NCBI GenBank assembly: GCA_033220425.1
Contig: CM065653.1
Coordinates: 3,410,001 to 3,474,000 of the forward strand
Length of the DNA: 64,000 bases
From: Lepraria neglecta
Taxonomy: Eukaryota; Ascomycota; Lecanoromycetes; Lecanorales; Stereocaulaceae
Direction of reading: 5' to 3'
Under the pieces are notes generated by a model, which made no database searches, was not told the DNA's origin, and saw nothing but the letters and a program-made list of their open reading frames with translations. Shown in pieces: positions 11,424-22,284 of the stretch (position 1 is the stretch's first letter; every line of letters starts with the position of its first letter). Made by a program: the position numbers and the translations under genes.

Positions 11424-13086
11424 GTTAGGCGTGTGGTTGGGGATGAGGTTGGGCGGTGAGATTGGGTCGGGGTTCTTAGACTGCAGAGAAATGCATACGT
11501 TCCTTAATTTCACACGGGTTTTGCTTCTTGTTGCTGAAATATTTTACAGGCGTTTTGCCTTTATGCGGTTTCTGTGAAAAGGAAAACTGTCCCTGAATTC
11601 GAAAATGCATGCTCCTTTGTTGAGTACTCCACGTGTGGAAGAGCATCTTCTTTGTTCCCCTGACTTTGTTCCAGTGTTAGTCGCTTTTTCTCAATCGGAA
11701 CAAACGTTTCATTATACTCGCATTATAATCGCAGAATAAGACAAAAGACAAGCAAAGCCTGCATTTCGATGTCAATTACTCCACCAATCTCATAGCTGAA
11801 AGAAACAAGCGACATTCAATTCCATATCTCAACAAAGGCTATTCCTTATAATTCACAGCCAGAGAGCTCGTCAAATACAGACATCCATACCATAATCGTC
11901 TGAATTCTCAAACACTGCTAAATTCAGGGCTTTTCAATACTTTCTTCCTGCGCCAACCATGCTGATCAATTACAATGCGCGTACTCTTCAGATATCTTGC
12001 CCTTATACTACTAGAACTCTCTTCTCTACTTCTCTTACTGCTACTCGCTGTTGAGTGCCTCCTTAGCCTCTGGAGCCCATCAAGTCCGCCGAGGTATATA
12101 GAGTCGATATTAGAGGCCCGACTGGCAGTGCGTTTATCTTCTCCCTTGCCTTCGTTGTCGACGTTCTCCTGGGCAATCAAGCCTCGGCTGTGGCTTGGAA
12201 GAATTTAGATCCTGCGGTTGTTTGGGGATTATACAGGGACTGACGAGAGATTGTTTGATGGGTCTAGAGGGTGGAGAGCGGAGGGGGAAACATGGCACTG
12301 GTGTCATGAAGCCGTTGGGACTTTGTCATGATACTGTTGGCTGGGCTTCATAGCGCTAGATATGCGGCAAAATATAATTAATCATGCTGCATATTGACAA
12401 GGCTTTAGCGCCATAACAGCCTCATTCTTGATGGAAGAAGATCTTGGAAGTAGGTTTTCAAACGCCCAAACAGAATGCGAGCGTGCACAATCGAGCTAAA
12501 TCTTCGGGACTAATTACTCCTCAGAAGTGAGTTTGTTCAAAGAGACGGAAACCCAAGTTTAAAGAGCGCCATGCTTTACAAACGGTGCTATGACTTGGCT
12601 CAAAATATGTCGGAGCAAACTGGTCATTTTATAACAACTGTCAATTGTTTGCATCCTGGAATCCAATACGGCCCATTCGTCGCCTCTTGGGACACAACAT
12701 CGGATCACGAGTAATGCAGGAAGGGAATCCGTCAAGATCTGTGCTCGTTGATTAAGGGCGCTAGTTGACTCTTTTTGATATCTAAGACCCGAGATAGATT
12801 AAGTTTCAATTAATGCGAGCAAATTAAAAGACGAATTGAATGGGTTAGTTTGTCAATGCTTGAGTCACCGTGTCCCGTCCATACCTTCTATAAAAAGGCC
12901 TCTGAAGATTTCACAAGATAGAAAGTTCCGAGCTCCACCAAAAATTTTCTCATCCAACACCGAAGACTGACTTGACCAAGTATCAGAAGCTAACAAAAAT
13001 GTCCACATCCCAGAACGAAGTCTTTGCTCCAAGTCGGCGAAGCTACCCTTATCAGTATCGCTTGCCGTATCAAACAAGAACAGCCC
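11424..13086. other. intergenic with one weak small membrane-protein frame
   Basis: About 1.6 kb. At 11975-12208 a frame starts MRVLFRYLALILLELSSLLL, strongly hydrophobic. A second frame overlapping its end (about 12086-12243) reads like a membrane segment ending in VAWKNLDPAVVWGLYRD. Together they could be two exons of a small membrane protein, but no intron of normal size joins them. I leave it unassigned. The rest shows nothing. Confidence 0.35.
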
Positions 13087-13565
13087 ATGAGTTCCGATGA
13101 CCTGAAGAGGCGGACCGAGCTCCAGAAGGGCTTGGAGAGTTTCTCAGCAACCCACAACGGGTTTCCTGGAGAGTATGGACTTGGTGAAGAAGACGCAAAG
13201 TTTTTTGCGGAGTTCAAGGTATGTTTTGATTGGACGATTGATGGCAAGGAGGACATTGAATGTGAGGATTCGGTATGGGCCATGAACGACCGTTATACAT
13301 AGCAGCTGAAACTGACTGTTGGTAGCTGGAGGCGTATTGGTGGACGAAAGATCTGTTAAGCGGAGAGGTTGAGGCGCTGCATGATTTGTGGAAGGAAAAG
13401 GTCGAGAAGCGGGGCAAAATTGGAGACAAGGACGGTGGGTAGATGGAGATGCTGAACACTTTCTGGATAGGAAAGGTTGAGGAGCTGAGCAAAACGTCAA
13501 ATAAGAAGTTGAAGGAGGGGATTAGGGAGCTAAAGAGAGAAATTGACGAGGTTGAAAAGGCGTAG
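13087..13565 (+). CDS. unrecognised protein, tandem copy 1 (YWWT family)
   Basis: Two exons, 13087-13272 and 13326-13442, with a clean intron (GTATGG donor, CTGAC branch, GGTAG acceptor), coding about 100 residues from MSSDDLKRRT. Marked motifs are HNGFPGEYGLGEEDAKFF in exon 1 and LEAYWWTKDLLSGEVEALH in exon 2, then a Lys/Glu-rich helix. A stop at 13440-13442 ends this frame, but the same frame reopens at once and runs to 13563-13565 as a heptad-like helix (KLKEGIRELKREIDEVEKA). The gene may be shortened by that stop. A related copy lies 1.3 kb downstream, which supports both the exon split and the reading frame. I do not recognise the family. The upstream ATG at 12999 is in a different frame. 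Confidence 0.5.
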
Positions 13566-14400
13566 AATGTTGCTGCTTTATGGTTCGGTCCTAGCGTAGA
13601 TGAGTCCTCTCACTAAGGCTTGGCCCTGCTCAGGCGGCCAAGATTGGAGGAGATCATCTAGACTGGCACAAATAACGCCCTTGGACTATTAAACCGATTG
13701 ACACCTTCCGTACATAGCTGAGACGACCCCAACTTCACATAACAATGTTCGAGTGTTTGCATCATAGCGTAAGACATGCCGCATCCCGTCAATGCCTGAA
13801 TACACTACTCAAGCAGATATCTTTGATAGAGCATTGATATGGGAGCTATTGTCATCAGGGTCGGGAGCCGGCAGGTAGCAGCTCGTTTGTGTGCATGTTG
13901 TATAGTGGACATATACTTCCATGCGTGTGAGGCTAGTAAATTGATTCCTGGAGCAAGCGCGTTGGCTTTGTCACATGTTGAGCGAATGAGTAAGGTCTCT
14001 TTGAGATGTTAGAGACCTAGCATGATGGCATACATAAGAATGCCGCAATGCTCACCTGTTCTTTTAATCAAACGTTGGTCCCGATTCTCGCACTAGACCA
14101 AAGGCATGAGGCATACCCCGTTGGAAGAACGGTGACCACGTCTCAGAGCGATGTCTCCCCTCAAATCAGCACGTTCAGCCTGACTGAGATTGCCTGTCAC
14201 ATCCGAATTGCCTACTCACGTGTTGACTGCTTTGAGGAGTCGACATCTTCTCGCAGCTTCGATCGGGAGCGTCTTCCAACGTCAACCTCGGAAGCAGTGT
14301 CTCCTGAGCCAATAGCCTCTTCAGCACTATTTGCGTCTCCTGCGCCAGACTCCGGAGTGGTGATACCAGCGGCGGTGACTGGACCAATATCCGAAGATTG
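13566..14400. other. spacer between the two tandem copies
   Basis: About 830 bases. It has no clear gene; the start of copy 2 may reach back to 14048, where a frame with Ser/Pro/Ala-rich sequence opens. Confidence 0.4.
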
Positions 14401-14884
14401 GCCGTATAAGAGTGAGTTCCGGCAAGACCTAGAGAATTTTTTGAAGAAAATCATGGGTTTCCTGGAGGCTCAGGACAGGATCTGGAGCAATTAGAAGAGC
14501 TTCGAGAATTTGAATCTTACCTCAGGACTAAACGTGACTGGCATAGAAGTGACTGCGTGCGTTGGGTATGTCCGCCATCACGAAATTATTGCCTCGGAGT
14601 GATCCCAGCTGACTGTCAATAGCTGAAGGAGTATTGGTGGACAGAGCAGGTATTGAGGGAGGAATTTGCAATGGTGAACAAAGCTTGGAAGAAGGAGGAA
14701 AAACGGTTGAAGGTACAGATTGAGAAAGCTGAATGAAAGTTTGAGAATAGAGAGGCAGTCGAAGACGGAGATTGAGAAGCTGGACAAAGATCTGGAGGAT
14801 GACAGGAACATCAAAAAGCCTCGTACGGGAGCAGTAGCCCGGTTTATGAGGCTCATCGGCCGGAATAGAACGACAAGCGGTTGA
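14401..14884 (+). pseudogene. decayed tandem copy 2 of the YWWT family
   Basis: This region repeats the plan of the gene at 13087. A frame open from 14048 ends with EFRQDLENFLKKI, matching ELQKGLESFSATH of copy 1. The match to GFPG then goes on in another frame (GFPGGSGQDLEQLEELREFE), so one base has been gained or lost near 14450. An intron at 14566-14622 (GTATGT ... CTGACTGTCAATAG) sits at the same place as in copy 1. The next exon begins LKEYWWTEQVLREEF and stops at 14734-14736. A Lys/Glu-rich helix (KTEIEKLDKDLEDDRNIKK) follows in yet another frame to 14884, so a second frame break is likely. The shared intron position and order of motifs show tandem duplication followed by decay. Confidence 0.55.
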
Positions 14885-14973
14885 TGCGGGGATGATGCTG
14901 GCGGAAGAAGATGCTTAGCGCTTGAATGGACTTTATGCATTAGATTCAGTACATTACCGCATGCTAAAAACCT

Positions 14974-16097
14974 TCAAAGCTTCGAATTTTTGCCTCCCTT
15001 GACCCCAGTGACCACTTCATCATTCAGGAGAAAGTCAGGATACGGGAAACTCGACCCGGGATTGGATGAATGAGTGCGCCATGCTGCGCCATCGACTACA
15101 GAAATGATCTCGCGTCAGCTCTACTCCCAACATACGTATTTAGGGAGAGGGGTTTAACGACTCACCGACAAGTGCCTGTCCATTGACAAAATTTCCGGCG
15201 TCTGAGAAGAGATACACAGTAGCATCGGCAATCTCCTTCACGGTCCCATATCTGCCCAACGGCACACTCTTATGTGCCTTAGCATTGTCTTCTTTCGTAG
15301 CCAACCTCTCCATTCCTTCTGTACCAGAGATCGGTCCTGGTGCGATGATGTTGCTCGTCACGCCTCTGGGACCAAATTCCACTGCCGCACTATGACTTAG
15401 CGCATCAACGCCTGCTTTTGCCACGCTGACGTGAGTTTGGAATGGCATTGTCGTGTAGTGAATTGTTGCAGAAATGAAGATAATACGACCGCCTGTTCCT
15501 GCTGGGTTTGCGGTCTTGCCGTCGTTTCTGTGGTTGCCTGCTGATTTTACTAGATGTGGGAGGGTTGCTTTGAGGGTGTTGTATGAGCCTAGGACATCGA
15601 TGTCCATGACTGATTTGAATGCGTTCGTGCTGAGTTGGTTTATTGGCGCAAGGAAGTTGCCAGCTGCTCCAGCGCTGCAAATAATTCATTAACAAATGTG
15701 GAAATAATCAGCAACGTATTCTACCTACATTACGAAGTCGATTCTTCCAAGCTCGCTGATGCACTTCTCTACAGCTTTCTGCAAGCTCTCAACGCTCCTG
15801 ACGTCCACAGATCCGATACCGAGGACTTTAGCACCCTTTCTCGCAGTAGCGATGTCTTTTGCTACTCTCTCGGTCTTCTCGACCTGTCGCCCAACTATAC
15901 AGGCATTGGCGCCGAGGTGGACAAGTGCTCTGACTTGGGCACTGCAGATGGAGCCCGAGCCTCCTGTGCAGAAGACGACTTTTTTTTCTAGAAGAGATCA
16001 ATAAGCCAGGAAACTTAGCGTTGTATTAAGTAGGAGGAATACCAAATAGTCCATCTTTCCAAACATCACTGACGTACTCGTTCTTGGGTAAAGACAT
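14974..16097 (-). CDS. SPS19: peroxisomal 2,4-dienoyl-CoA reductase (SDR family)
   Basis: Four exons: 16097-16043, 15987-15729, 15674-15166 and 15095-14974; introns 55, 54 and 70 bases, all GT-AG. The protein starts MSLPKNEYVSDVWKDGLF. It has the Rossmann glycine motif (VVFCTGGSGSICSAQVRALV), the NAG-type motif FVIAGAAGNFLAPI, the active-site region SATIHYTT...VSVAKAGVDALSH, and FGPRGVTSNIIAPGPISGTE. The last exon ends in SKL, a type 1 peroxisomal targeting signal. That final exon would be missed if the frame were simply read on from exon 3. The match is to Sps19/DECR2, which reduces 2,4-dienoyl-CoA with NADPH so that unsaturated fatty acids can enter beta-oxidation. In the active site the usual Tyr-x-x-x-Lys appears as V-S-V-A-K, as is normal for dienoyl-CoA reductases. 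It lies head to head with ATG33. Confidence 0.93.
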
Positions 16098-16569
16098 GGT
16101 TGGTTTGAAGGAGAGAGAGGAGTGGGAAGATTGTCCACCGAGATGGAAGCAACACTTTTCTCGGGGAAAGAGATCAGAAAAGAAAGATGGGAAGATGGCA
16201 GCTAGAGGTGAGATGTACTAGTCTCCAAATTCAAGCCGCATGTAACGCGGTTCGGCTGTTCAAGCCCAATGCGGCAGGCCGAGGTCCAGCTGGGAGATCT
16301 GTCTGATGCTTTTAACGAGCGTTCAGAAACGGAGGGAAGAGGGCTGTATGGAAATTCCATGGAAATCAGAGCAAGTCACCAACAAAGGCCGTTATTGCCA
16401 TTGCCCCATTAGAGGGGTACATTTCAGCCACCATGGTCTTGCCGCCGAACCGTAGACGCTAGCGAGACCGGCTTCAACTGCCCCATCTTCTCCAAGCGTT
16501 CCTTTGTTACGCTTGGCGGTAGTCAACTTCTAAGCATTCGACAATAGAACTCCGAGAACAGCGGCCAGG
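16098..16569. promoter_or_regulatory. shared promoter region of SPS19-like gene and ATG33
   Basis: 472 bases between two divergent start codons. No frame of note. It must hold both promoters, but I see no motif I can name with confidence, for example no clear oleate-response-like pair. Confidence 0.4.
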
Positions 16570-17211
16570 ATGCCAGTTCTAGGCGGAACAGTCACCCTCG
16601 CCAAATTCGTAGGCACCATCTCCCTCGGCCTATTGACGGTAAGCCTGATGAACCTCCTCTCCTCCAACATCTACCCTAAGATACCTCTCCCTCTCTAGTC
16701 TGACTGACGTTATCTAAAGGGCGTATCCTACACAATCTCAACAATAGCCCTCCCACCCATCCTCGCCCTCCTCACAGCCCAACCAGCCCACACCACATTC
16801 CTCCACCTCCGCGCCCTAACCCAGCGCCACCAAATCCTCCTCTCAACCCTCTCTACCTCCTCCCTAATCATAGCCTACATCCTCTCCCCACCGCGCCGTC
16901 GGCATCCTTTCCTCCTCTGGGCACCACTATGCGTCGGCTTAGCGTACAGTAAAGACATCTATGCGAATCTGAAAGCTAAGATTGCGGGAAGGGGAAGGGA
17001 AAGGGAAGAGGCGAGTGGGAGTGGCAGTGATTCTGGGGAAGAAGATTGGGAGGTTGAGGGCGCTGCTAGTACGGGGAGTTTGAACGGGGAGGTTGTGAGG
17101 GATGGGATGGAGAGGTGGAGGGGGAAGATGATGGCCAGGGGGTTGGTTTTTGCGGTTGGCTGGGTTGTTAGTGTTGTGGGGCTTTGGGGGGATGGAGCGT
17201 TGTTCGATTGA
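16570..17211 (+). CDS. ATG33: mitophagy protein Atg33-like
   Basis: Two exons, 16570-16638 and 16720-17211 (intron GTAAGC...TAAAG), 186 residues. The N-terminus MPVLGGTVTLAKFVGTISLG, then LLTGVSYTISTIALPPILAL, gives the first membrane segments with the conserved K-F-x-G-T-x-S-L-G-L-L-T-G-x-S-Y pattern of fungal Atg33. Two more hydrophobic segments follow: STLSTSSLIIAYIL with HPFLLWAPLCVGLAYSKD, and the C-terminal GLVFAVGWVVSVVGLWGD. A soluble acidic loop lies between them. Atg33 is a mitochondrial outer-membrane protein needed for selective autophagy of mitochondria in yeast. The length and four-segment layout fit the family. Confidence 0.85.
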
Positions 17212-17481
17212 GGTATAACGTTGGGACGGGCGAATGGGTGAAGAATGAGATGATGGGGGGTTTTTTTTGGGAGTGAGCGAGCTATGGAACTGTGTGTTTT
17301 GGTTGGGGAAGAAAATAGCCTCTCCACTCGGATTCCATCTGGAAAAGAATGGCATTTCCTATCACTAGAACTTGGAAAACAGTATGATTCTCAATCGGCT
17401 TGAATTTGCCGAGGCTATGTTCTAGGAATGTCGAGCGCTATGCATATAGGTCATCTATCATAAGTCTAGTCAGGGTCATCC

Positions 17482-18999
17482 TCAGGCATGACTGTTCCCC
17501 TCGCGGGTTTCTCTATCCCTCCTTTGCTTCATCTGCTCATCTTCCTCTTCGCGGCTCTTATAGCCCAAGAACATCTTCAGCATCGCCAGGTCGTAACTTG
17601 CCTTCATACCTCCCGCTATCAAGAAAGCAACCCAGAACTTGCCGATGCCTGCCAACCAGCCTGTCGCTACTGGTCCACCACTTTGACTCAGTGTCTTCAC
17701 CACGTTAACTGCGCCCATCACGGCTGTTCGTTCACTAGGTAGGACTGCCGCAGCAAGGAAAGCTTGCCGCGGCGCTTGATCCATATTCTGCATACAAGAC
17801 CGAAGGATGAGGAATGTCATTGCCAGCCATCCGTAGCTTGGACCTGGAAGGGGGATGAGGGCGAGGACGATCGCTGAAGGCAGATGCGTGAAGACCATGG
17901 TCTTAACGAGTCCGATTCGCTTCGCTAGCGATGAGGCGACGAGATTTGAAATGGAAGATATGATGTTAGTGACAAAGAACAGAGTTCCTAATTGACCCTC
18001 TGGCAGCTTAAACTTGCGGTTGAAGAAGTAGGTGATCCATGACAAGGGGACGAGGCCGGAGGCTAGGGAGTCAACTGCGAAGAGGAGAGAGAGCTTATAA
18101 AGGGTAGTACGGGACTCTACTGAGATAGCTGGCCAGATAGACTTCCTCTTCATCTCAGGAAGTGGCGGCGGCTGCGTTGGCTTCGATTTGCATGATGGTT
18201 CATCTGAGAAATCTTCATCATCCGAAAGTAGCCCTTCGGCTTCCACGGAGTCTAGTTGAACAACTTCCTGGTATTGTTGCTTTGGTAGTTCCAGCTCGCA
18301 CTGGTCGCTCAGCAAGAGTGAAAGGACTAGCTTGACAACACCGAGAACCGCATAGACTCCGAAGATGACTCGGTATGCGCCTATTTCTGTCCATCCTTTA
18401 GAGAGAAGCCCTTGTGCTATCCAGCCGCAGGCAATGGTCCCACATGCTGTCCCCGCGTTGCCGACGAGAGTGTACCAGGCGAAGATGTCACTGCGGATGT
18501 GGGTCGGCGTAAGTTGGGCTAGGGTAGATTCTTCGATGGCGCGAAAGGGACCGATCTCGTTGCCACTAATTGTTCGTCAGGGAGATTGTTGTATTCCCTG
18601 GTGAGTGGCTTACCTAGGACTGATGACGCCAAAGATGCTCGCTGCCACCAAAATCCAGTAATTCCCACTGATTGCGAAGACGATACCACTCGCAGTCATC
18701 AAAGCTGCCCCCAGGACGAGTATCCGTCGTCTTCCTAAGCCATCTGCAACAAGTGTGAGGAGGAGGCTTACAACCACATCTCCGAGTAGGGTTAGGGTCA
18801 TGAATAGGCCGATGCGGGCATCTGAGCTGCCAAGACTGGATAGATAGAGAGCGAGGATCAAGGTCGAGGCTCCGTATGCAAAGAGACGTGTGAATCGCTG
18901 TAGACACAGAAGCTTTGTATCTCTTGAAGAATGTAGTATTGAGAGAACGCCGAGCTCTTCCGCAAGCCTGGAGAGGAGGGACTTTGCTCTAGAGGCCAT
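17482..18999 (-). CDS. major facilitator superfamily transporter
   Basis: Two exons, 18999-18614 and 18565-17482, intron of 48 bases (GTAAGC ... ACAATTAG), 489 residues. The N-terminal half has about six membrane segments with the MFS motif between segments 2 and 3 (ADGLGRRRILVLGAALMTAS). An acidic cytosolic loop (about residues 225-290, VEAEGLLSDDEDFSDE) splits the halves, and the second half has about six more segments (VPLSWITYFFNRKF, LVKTMVFTHLPSAIVL, GPVATGWLAGIGKFWVAFLI). The tail is charged (KSREEEDEQMKQRRDRE). The family is clear, the substrate is not; I see no sugar-porter or drug-antiporter signature that decides it. It is convergent with ATG33, 270 bases away. Confidence 0.85.
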
Positions 19000-20068
19000 G
19001 TTTATGATATTGCTAGGACAGCACCTGTTAAGCTCTCATGGTAAATGTGCTGTGAGCATTGTTGATATTGCTGTTGCAGCACATGGTGATTATGGATAAT
19101 CGGCATGACGCTGTACGGCAATAACTCGGAGCTCGGCGCTAAAGTCGGCCGAGTTTGGATACCGTCGAGGTGGTCAGCCACACCTCTTGTCCCAACTCCT
19201 GTCCACGAAAATATGCTGCCTTGTCACAGTGAATGTTTCCAGGTCGAGAAACGCATTGACCACAGCCCCGCTGCAACGCGTATTAGCGATTGTGCTTCAC
19301 GATGGTAAACCCCAGTTCGGAAGATCTACCTTAGTGGCAACATCCCTCCAGCTTAATGGTTCATGGGATACCAGTCCATCGAATGGCTTGGATGCCTGAG
19401 CATTTTAACCTCGAATTCTTTTTCAGCTCTGAGCTAACATAGCCGGTTTCTCCATTTTCTTCATTCTCCCGTATAAGTTTCCGTGTCCGTCAACCGCAAG
19501 TCCCTCTCTTTCATTGCGGAATACTGCCATTGCATCAATCTGCGCTACAGTCCCATCCCAGCCTGATGTCTGCAAAAGTCCGCTGGGCAATGTCTTGAAT
19601 TCAAGCATATGGCTCGGTCTGAGGTTCGGGCTCGGACATGGCGACATTTGCAGTCGGCTCAGTCGAAGCTTGAGGAAACGCGCGGTGGATTTCTTGATGG
19701 TGGAGAGAAAGAGAAGGGAGCGACGACCAATACCCTCCTGAGAAAGCTCTCGTCTTCACGTCAATCGGGCCATACTTTGCAAGGGCGACAGGAATGAGTT
19801 TAGCTGGAAGGTCTTGGCATTTTTCAGAACGCGCCTTCCTCTGTTAGAATTAGATAATCCCTGTCAGCATCGGTAGTGTCCGGAGAGATGTCGGCGTTCA
19901 GACTCGTAATTCTCCAAGCATAGCTGGCAGCTGGAGACACAACCATTCATCTTTGAGGCTGAGAATATTCCGCTTCTGAGCAATCATCAGCTCTCTGATT
20001 CAACAAAAATGATGTAACGCGCTCGATGCGACTTGCTTAATAGGTCTCGAACACGCCAAGGAACGACA
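19000..20068. other. intergenic
   Basis: About 1.07 kb between divergent genes (MFS on the minus strand, SYLF on the plus strand), so both promoters lie here. Only short frames without recognisable sequence. Confidence 0.45.
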
Positions 20069-22006
20069 ATGCCAATCCATCTTCCCGCGCTCCCTAGCTG
20101 GTCTGCAACGAAAACAACCTCGAAACAAGGCTTCGATAAAGTCTATGGCCTTGTCGATAAGCTTGGAGCTCCCGTGAACAAGCTCTCGAATAAATTGGGC
20201 TCAGAAGCCTTCTGGCCGACAACACTCGACAAAGAGTCAGACAAGGCTGCGCGCATCCTCAGAAGCTTCTGCAAAGATGGCTTCTACGTGGAGGAAGACG
20301 AACATTCCTATCAAGATGGAAAGCCAAAGGGGAAACAGAAGGTCATCAAGAAAATACCTACGGAGGTGATCAAGAGGGCGAAGGGGTTGGCTATATTTAC
20401 GACTATGAGAACTGGGCTTTGGATTAGCGGAGCTGGAGGAAGCGGGATATTGGTTGCCAGGAAAGAGGATGGAGAGTGGTCATCTCCGTCTGGAATACTG
20501 CTACACACCGCAGGATTGGGCTTCTTGGTTGGAGTGGACATCTACGACTGCGTGGTGGTCATCAACACGGAAAAGGCTCTGGAAGCGTTCACGAAGATAC
20601 GATGTACATTGGGCGGAGAAGTCAGTGCTGTGGCCGGACCGGTCGGCATAGGTGGTGTCTTGGAAACAGAGCTGCACAAAAGACAGGCCCCGGTATTCAA
20701 CTACCTTAAGAGTCGGGGCTTCTACGCTGGAGTACAGATTGACGGGACTGTGATTATCGAAAGAGGAGACGAGAACGAGAAGTTTTATGGGGAGAGGCTG
20801 AAGGTTGCGGACATCTTGGCTGGCAGGGTCAGGCATGTGCCATACGAGTGTAGGACGTTGCTGGCAACCATAAAAGCGGCTCAGGGCGATACGATCGACG
20901 AGAGCGCCTTGCCAGCTGCCGAACCTACACCCGGAGACTTTGAGGTGGTAGAGGATCAAGGCTCAGGCTTCGGTCTACCGCCTTCGGATGACGATCCAGA
21001 TCCATTTGGTGTCAAAGCTTTAGAGCAAGAAGGTATGGAGATCAAGGAAATAAAAGACACTGGCGCCGTGAGCCGACCGAGCAGCGACGCCTTCGAGTAC
21101 AGACCATCATCTTCGAGCCCAATATTTGCAAACTTTACCAATTCGAAGAGATTGTCAAAGCGAGACAGTGGACGCTTAAGCATTGCCAACAGTATTGCTA
21201 GTACTGACCGTGGAACACAGACCGCTGACGCCCTTGACTCGCCGCGATTTACAGAGTCACCCAAGGAAGAGAGAAATCATTCTCCAGTGAAGAAAACAAC
21301 GGAAAATCTCGCAGAGGAAGTTGACGACGGTGAATCGGGGCATGATCAAGAGAAACATGAGGACCCTGCTCTTGAAACACCTGTAATCTCGAAGGCCAAG
21401 CTGATCACGATACCGAAGAGAATACCTCCTGCTCTGCCGCCCAGAAGCCCCTATCGAACCTCAGGACCCAAACCCGGCAACTTCGAGCCACCACTCAGCC
21501 CTCTTTCAAACGAACATCCGGTAGATGGATTGGGGATCAATCTGACTGGACCATCGGAAGATCAGGGAAATCAAACATCAGGCCTCTACATCTCCTCATC
21601 CCAAGATGACGCGTTGGAAGAGAAACTCAATGAAGTCCATCTAGCGCCTCGTCAAGACCCAGAGCGGCTGTCACCAAGAAAAGATGGCTTTGACGAAGTT
21701 TCATTGAGTGGGTCAGAATACTCGCGGGGAACTCCTGCGGAGACCCCAATGCCTAAAGAGAACCCAATGCATGTGGAGACGCCAATATCTGCGGAGGCGT
21801 CAACGCAAGCAGAGACGCCGATCAAGATGGAGGATAATGAGTCAAGCGGTAGGCTCAAGGTCAAGACTGGGAAGGAGAATGAAGGACCTGTGAAAGCAGC
21901 TGCTCATGAGCATGATGAGTTCCATTCGGTTCCCAGTACTCCACTTGACGCAGCGCCCTCACATGCTGAGCAGTTAAAAGCTGATGATAAAGATGATTTT
22001 TCATAG
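20069..22006 (+). CDS. SYLF-domain (Ysc84/Lsb3-like) protein
   Basis: One exon, 645 residues from MPIHLPALPSWSATKTT; the start is chosen for its context (GACAATGCC) and because it opens directly into the conserved part. Residues about 40-290 form the SYLF (DUF500) domain: FWPTTLDKESDKAARILRSF, IPTEVIKRAKGLAIFTTMRT, SGAGGSGILVARKEDGEWSS, HTAGLGFLVGVDIYDCVVVI and GFYAGVQIDGTVIIERGDEN. This domain binds phosphoinositides and actin in yeast Ysc84/Lsb3 and human SH3YL1, at endocytic sites. The C-terminal 350 residues are disordered and rich in Ser, Pro and Glu, with a Pro-rich stretch (KRIPPALPPRSPYRTSGPKP) that could bind SH3 domains. No SH3 domain follows, unlike yeast Lsb3, so this is the SH3-less fungal form. 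Confidence 0.88.
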   Translation: MPIHLPALPSWSATKTTSKQGFDKVYGLVDKLGAPVNKLSNKLGSEAFWPTTLDKESDKAARILRSFCKDGFYVEEDEHSYQDGKPKGKQKVIKKIPTEVIKRAKGLAIFTTMRTGLWISGAGGSGILVARKEDGEWSSPSGILLHTAGLGFLVGVDIYDCVVVINTEKALEAFTKIRCTLGGEVSAVAGPVGIGGVLETELHKRQAPVFNYLKSRGFYAGVQIDGTVIIERGDENEKFYGERLKVADILAGRVRHVPYECRTLLATIKAAQGDTIDESALPAAEPTPGDFEVVEDQGSGFGLPPSDDDPDPFGVKALEQEGMEIKEIKDTGAVSRPSSDAFEYRPSSSSPIFANFTNSKRLSKRDSGRLSIANSIASTDRGTQTADALDSPRFTESPKEERNHSPVKKTTENLAEEVDDGESGHDQEKHEDPALETPVISKAKLITIPKRIPPALPPRSPYRTSGPKPGNFEPPLSPLSNEHPVDGLGINLTGPSEDQGNQTSGLYISSSQDDALEEKLNEVHLAPRQDPERLSPRKDGFDEVSLSGSEYSRGTPAETPMPKENPMHVETPISAEASTQAETPIKMEDNESSGRLKVKTGKENEGPVKAAAHEHDEFHSVPSTPLDAAPSHAEQLKADDKDDFS

Positions 22007-22284
22007 ATGTACGGCCATGACATATCCTATGTTAGAGTCCTACGATGAGCGAATGAAAGCGTGCTGTGTATTAATAACAAATGTAAACATCTACAGTCTT
22101 ACGACTACTGTTTGTGTGAAACATGCATTTGTGATGTCTCATGAACTCCTTGCAAAGCTCTTCTGCCTGGACGGCTAATCTTCGGCTAATGCCCACTCAG
22201 AATATTCCAAACATCAAACAAATCTTCTCCATAAACTCCCTACAAACCACAACCTGACAGCAGCGGACCTAACGACTCACAGAC

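Noticed and set aside
15987-15995. Suspected homopolymer frameshift at the A tract of exon 2 in the dienoyl-CoA reductase gene
   Set aside because: On recount the tract has eight A and the exon 1-exon 2 join is in frame (GLF-EKK-VVFCTGG).
16939-17355. Two overlapping proline-rich minus-strand frames
   Set aside because: They are antisense to ATG33's purine-rich 3' half.
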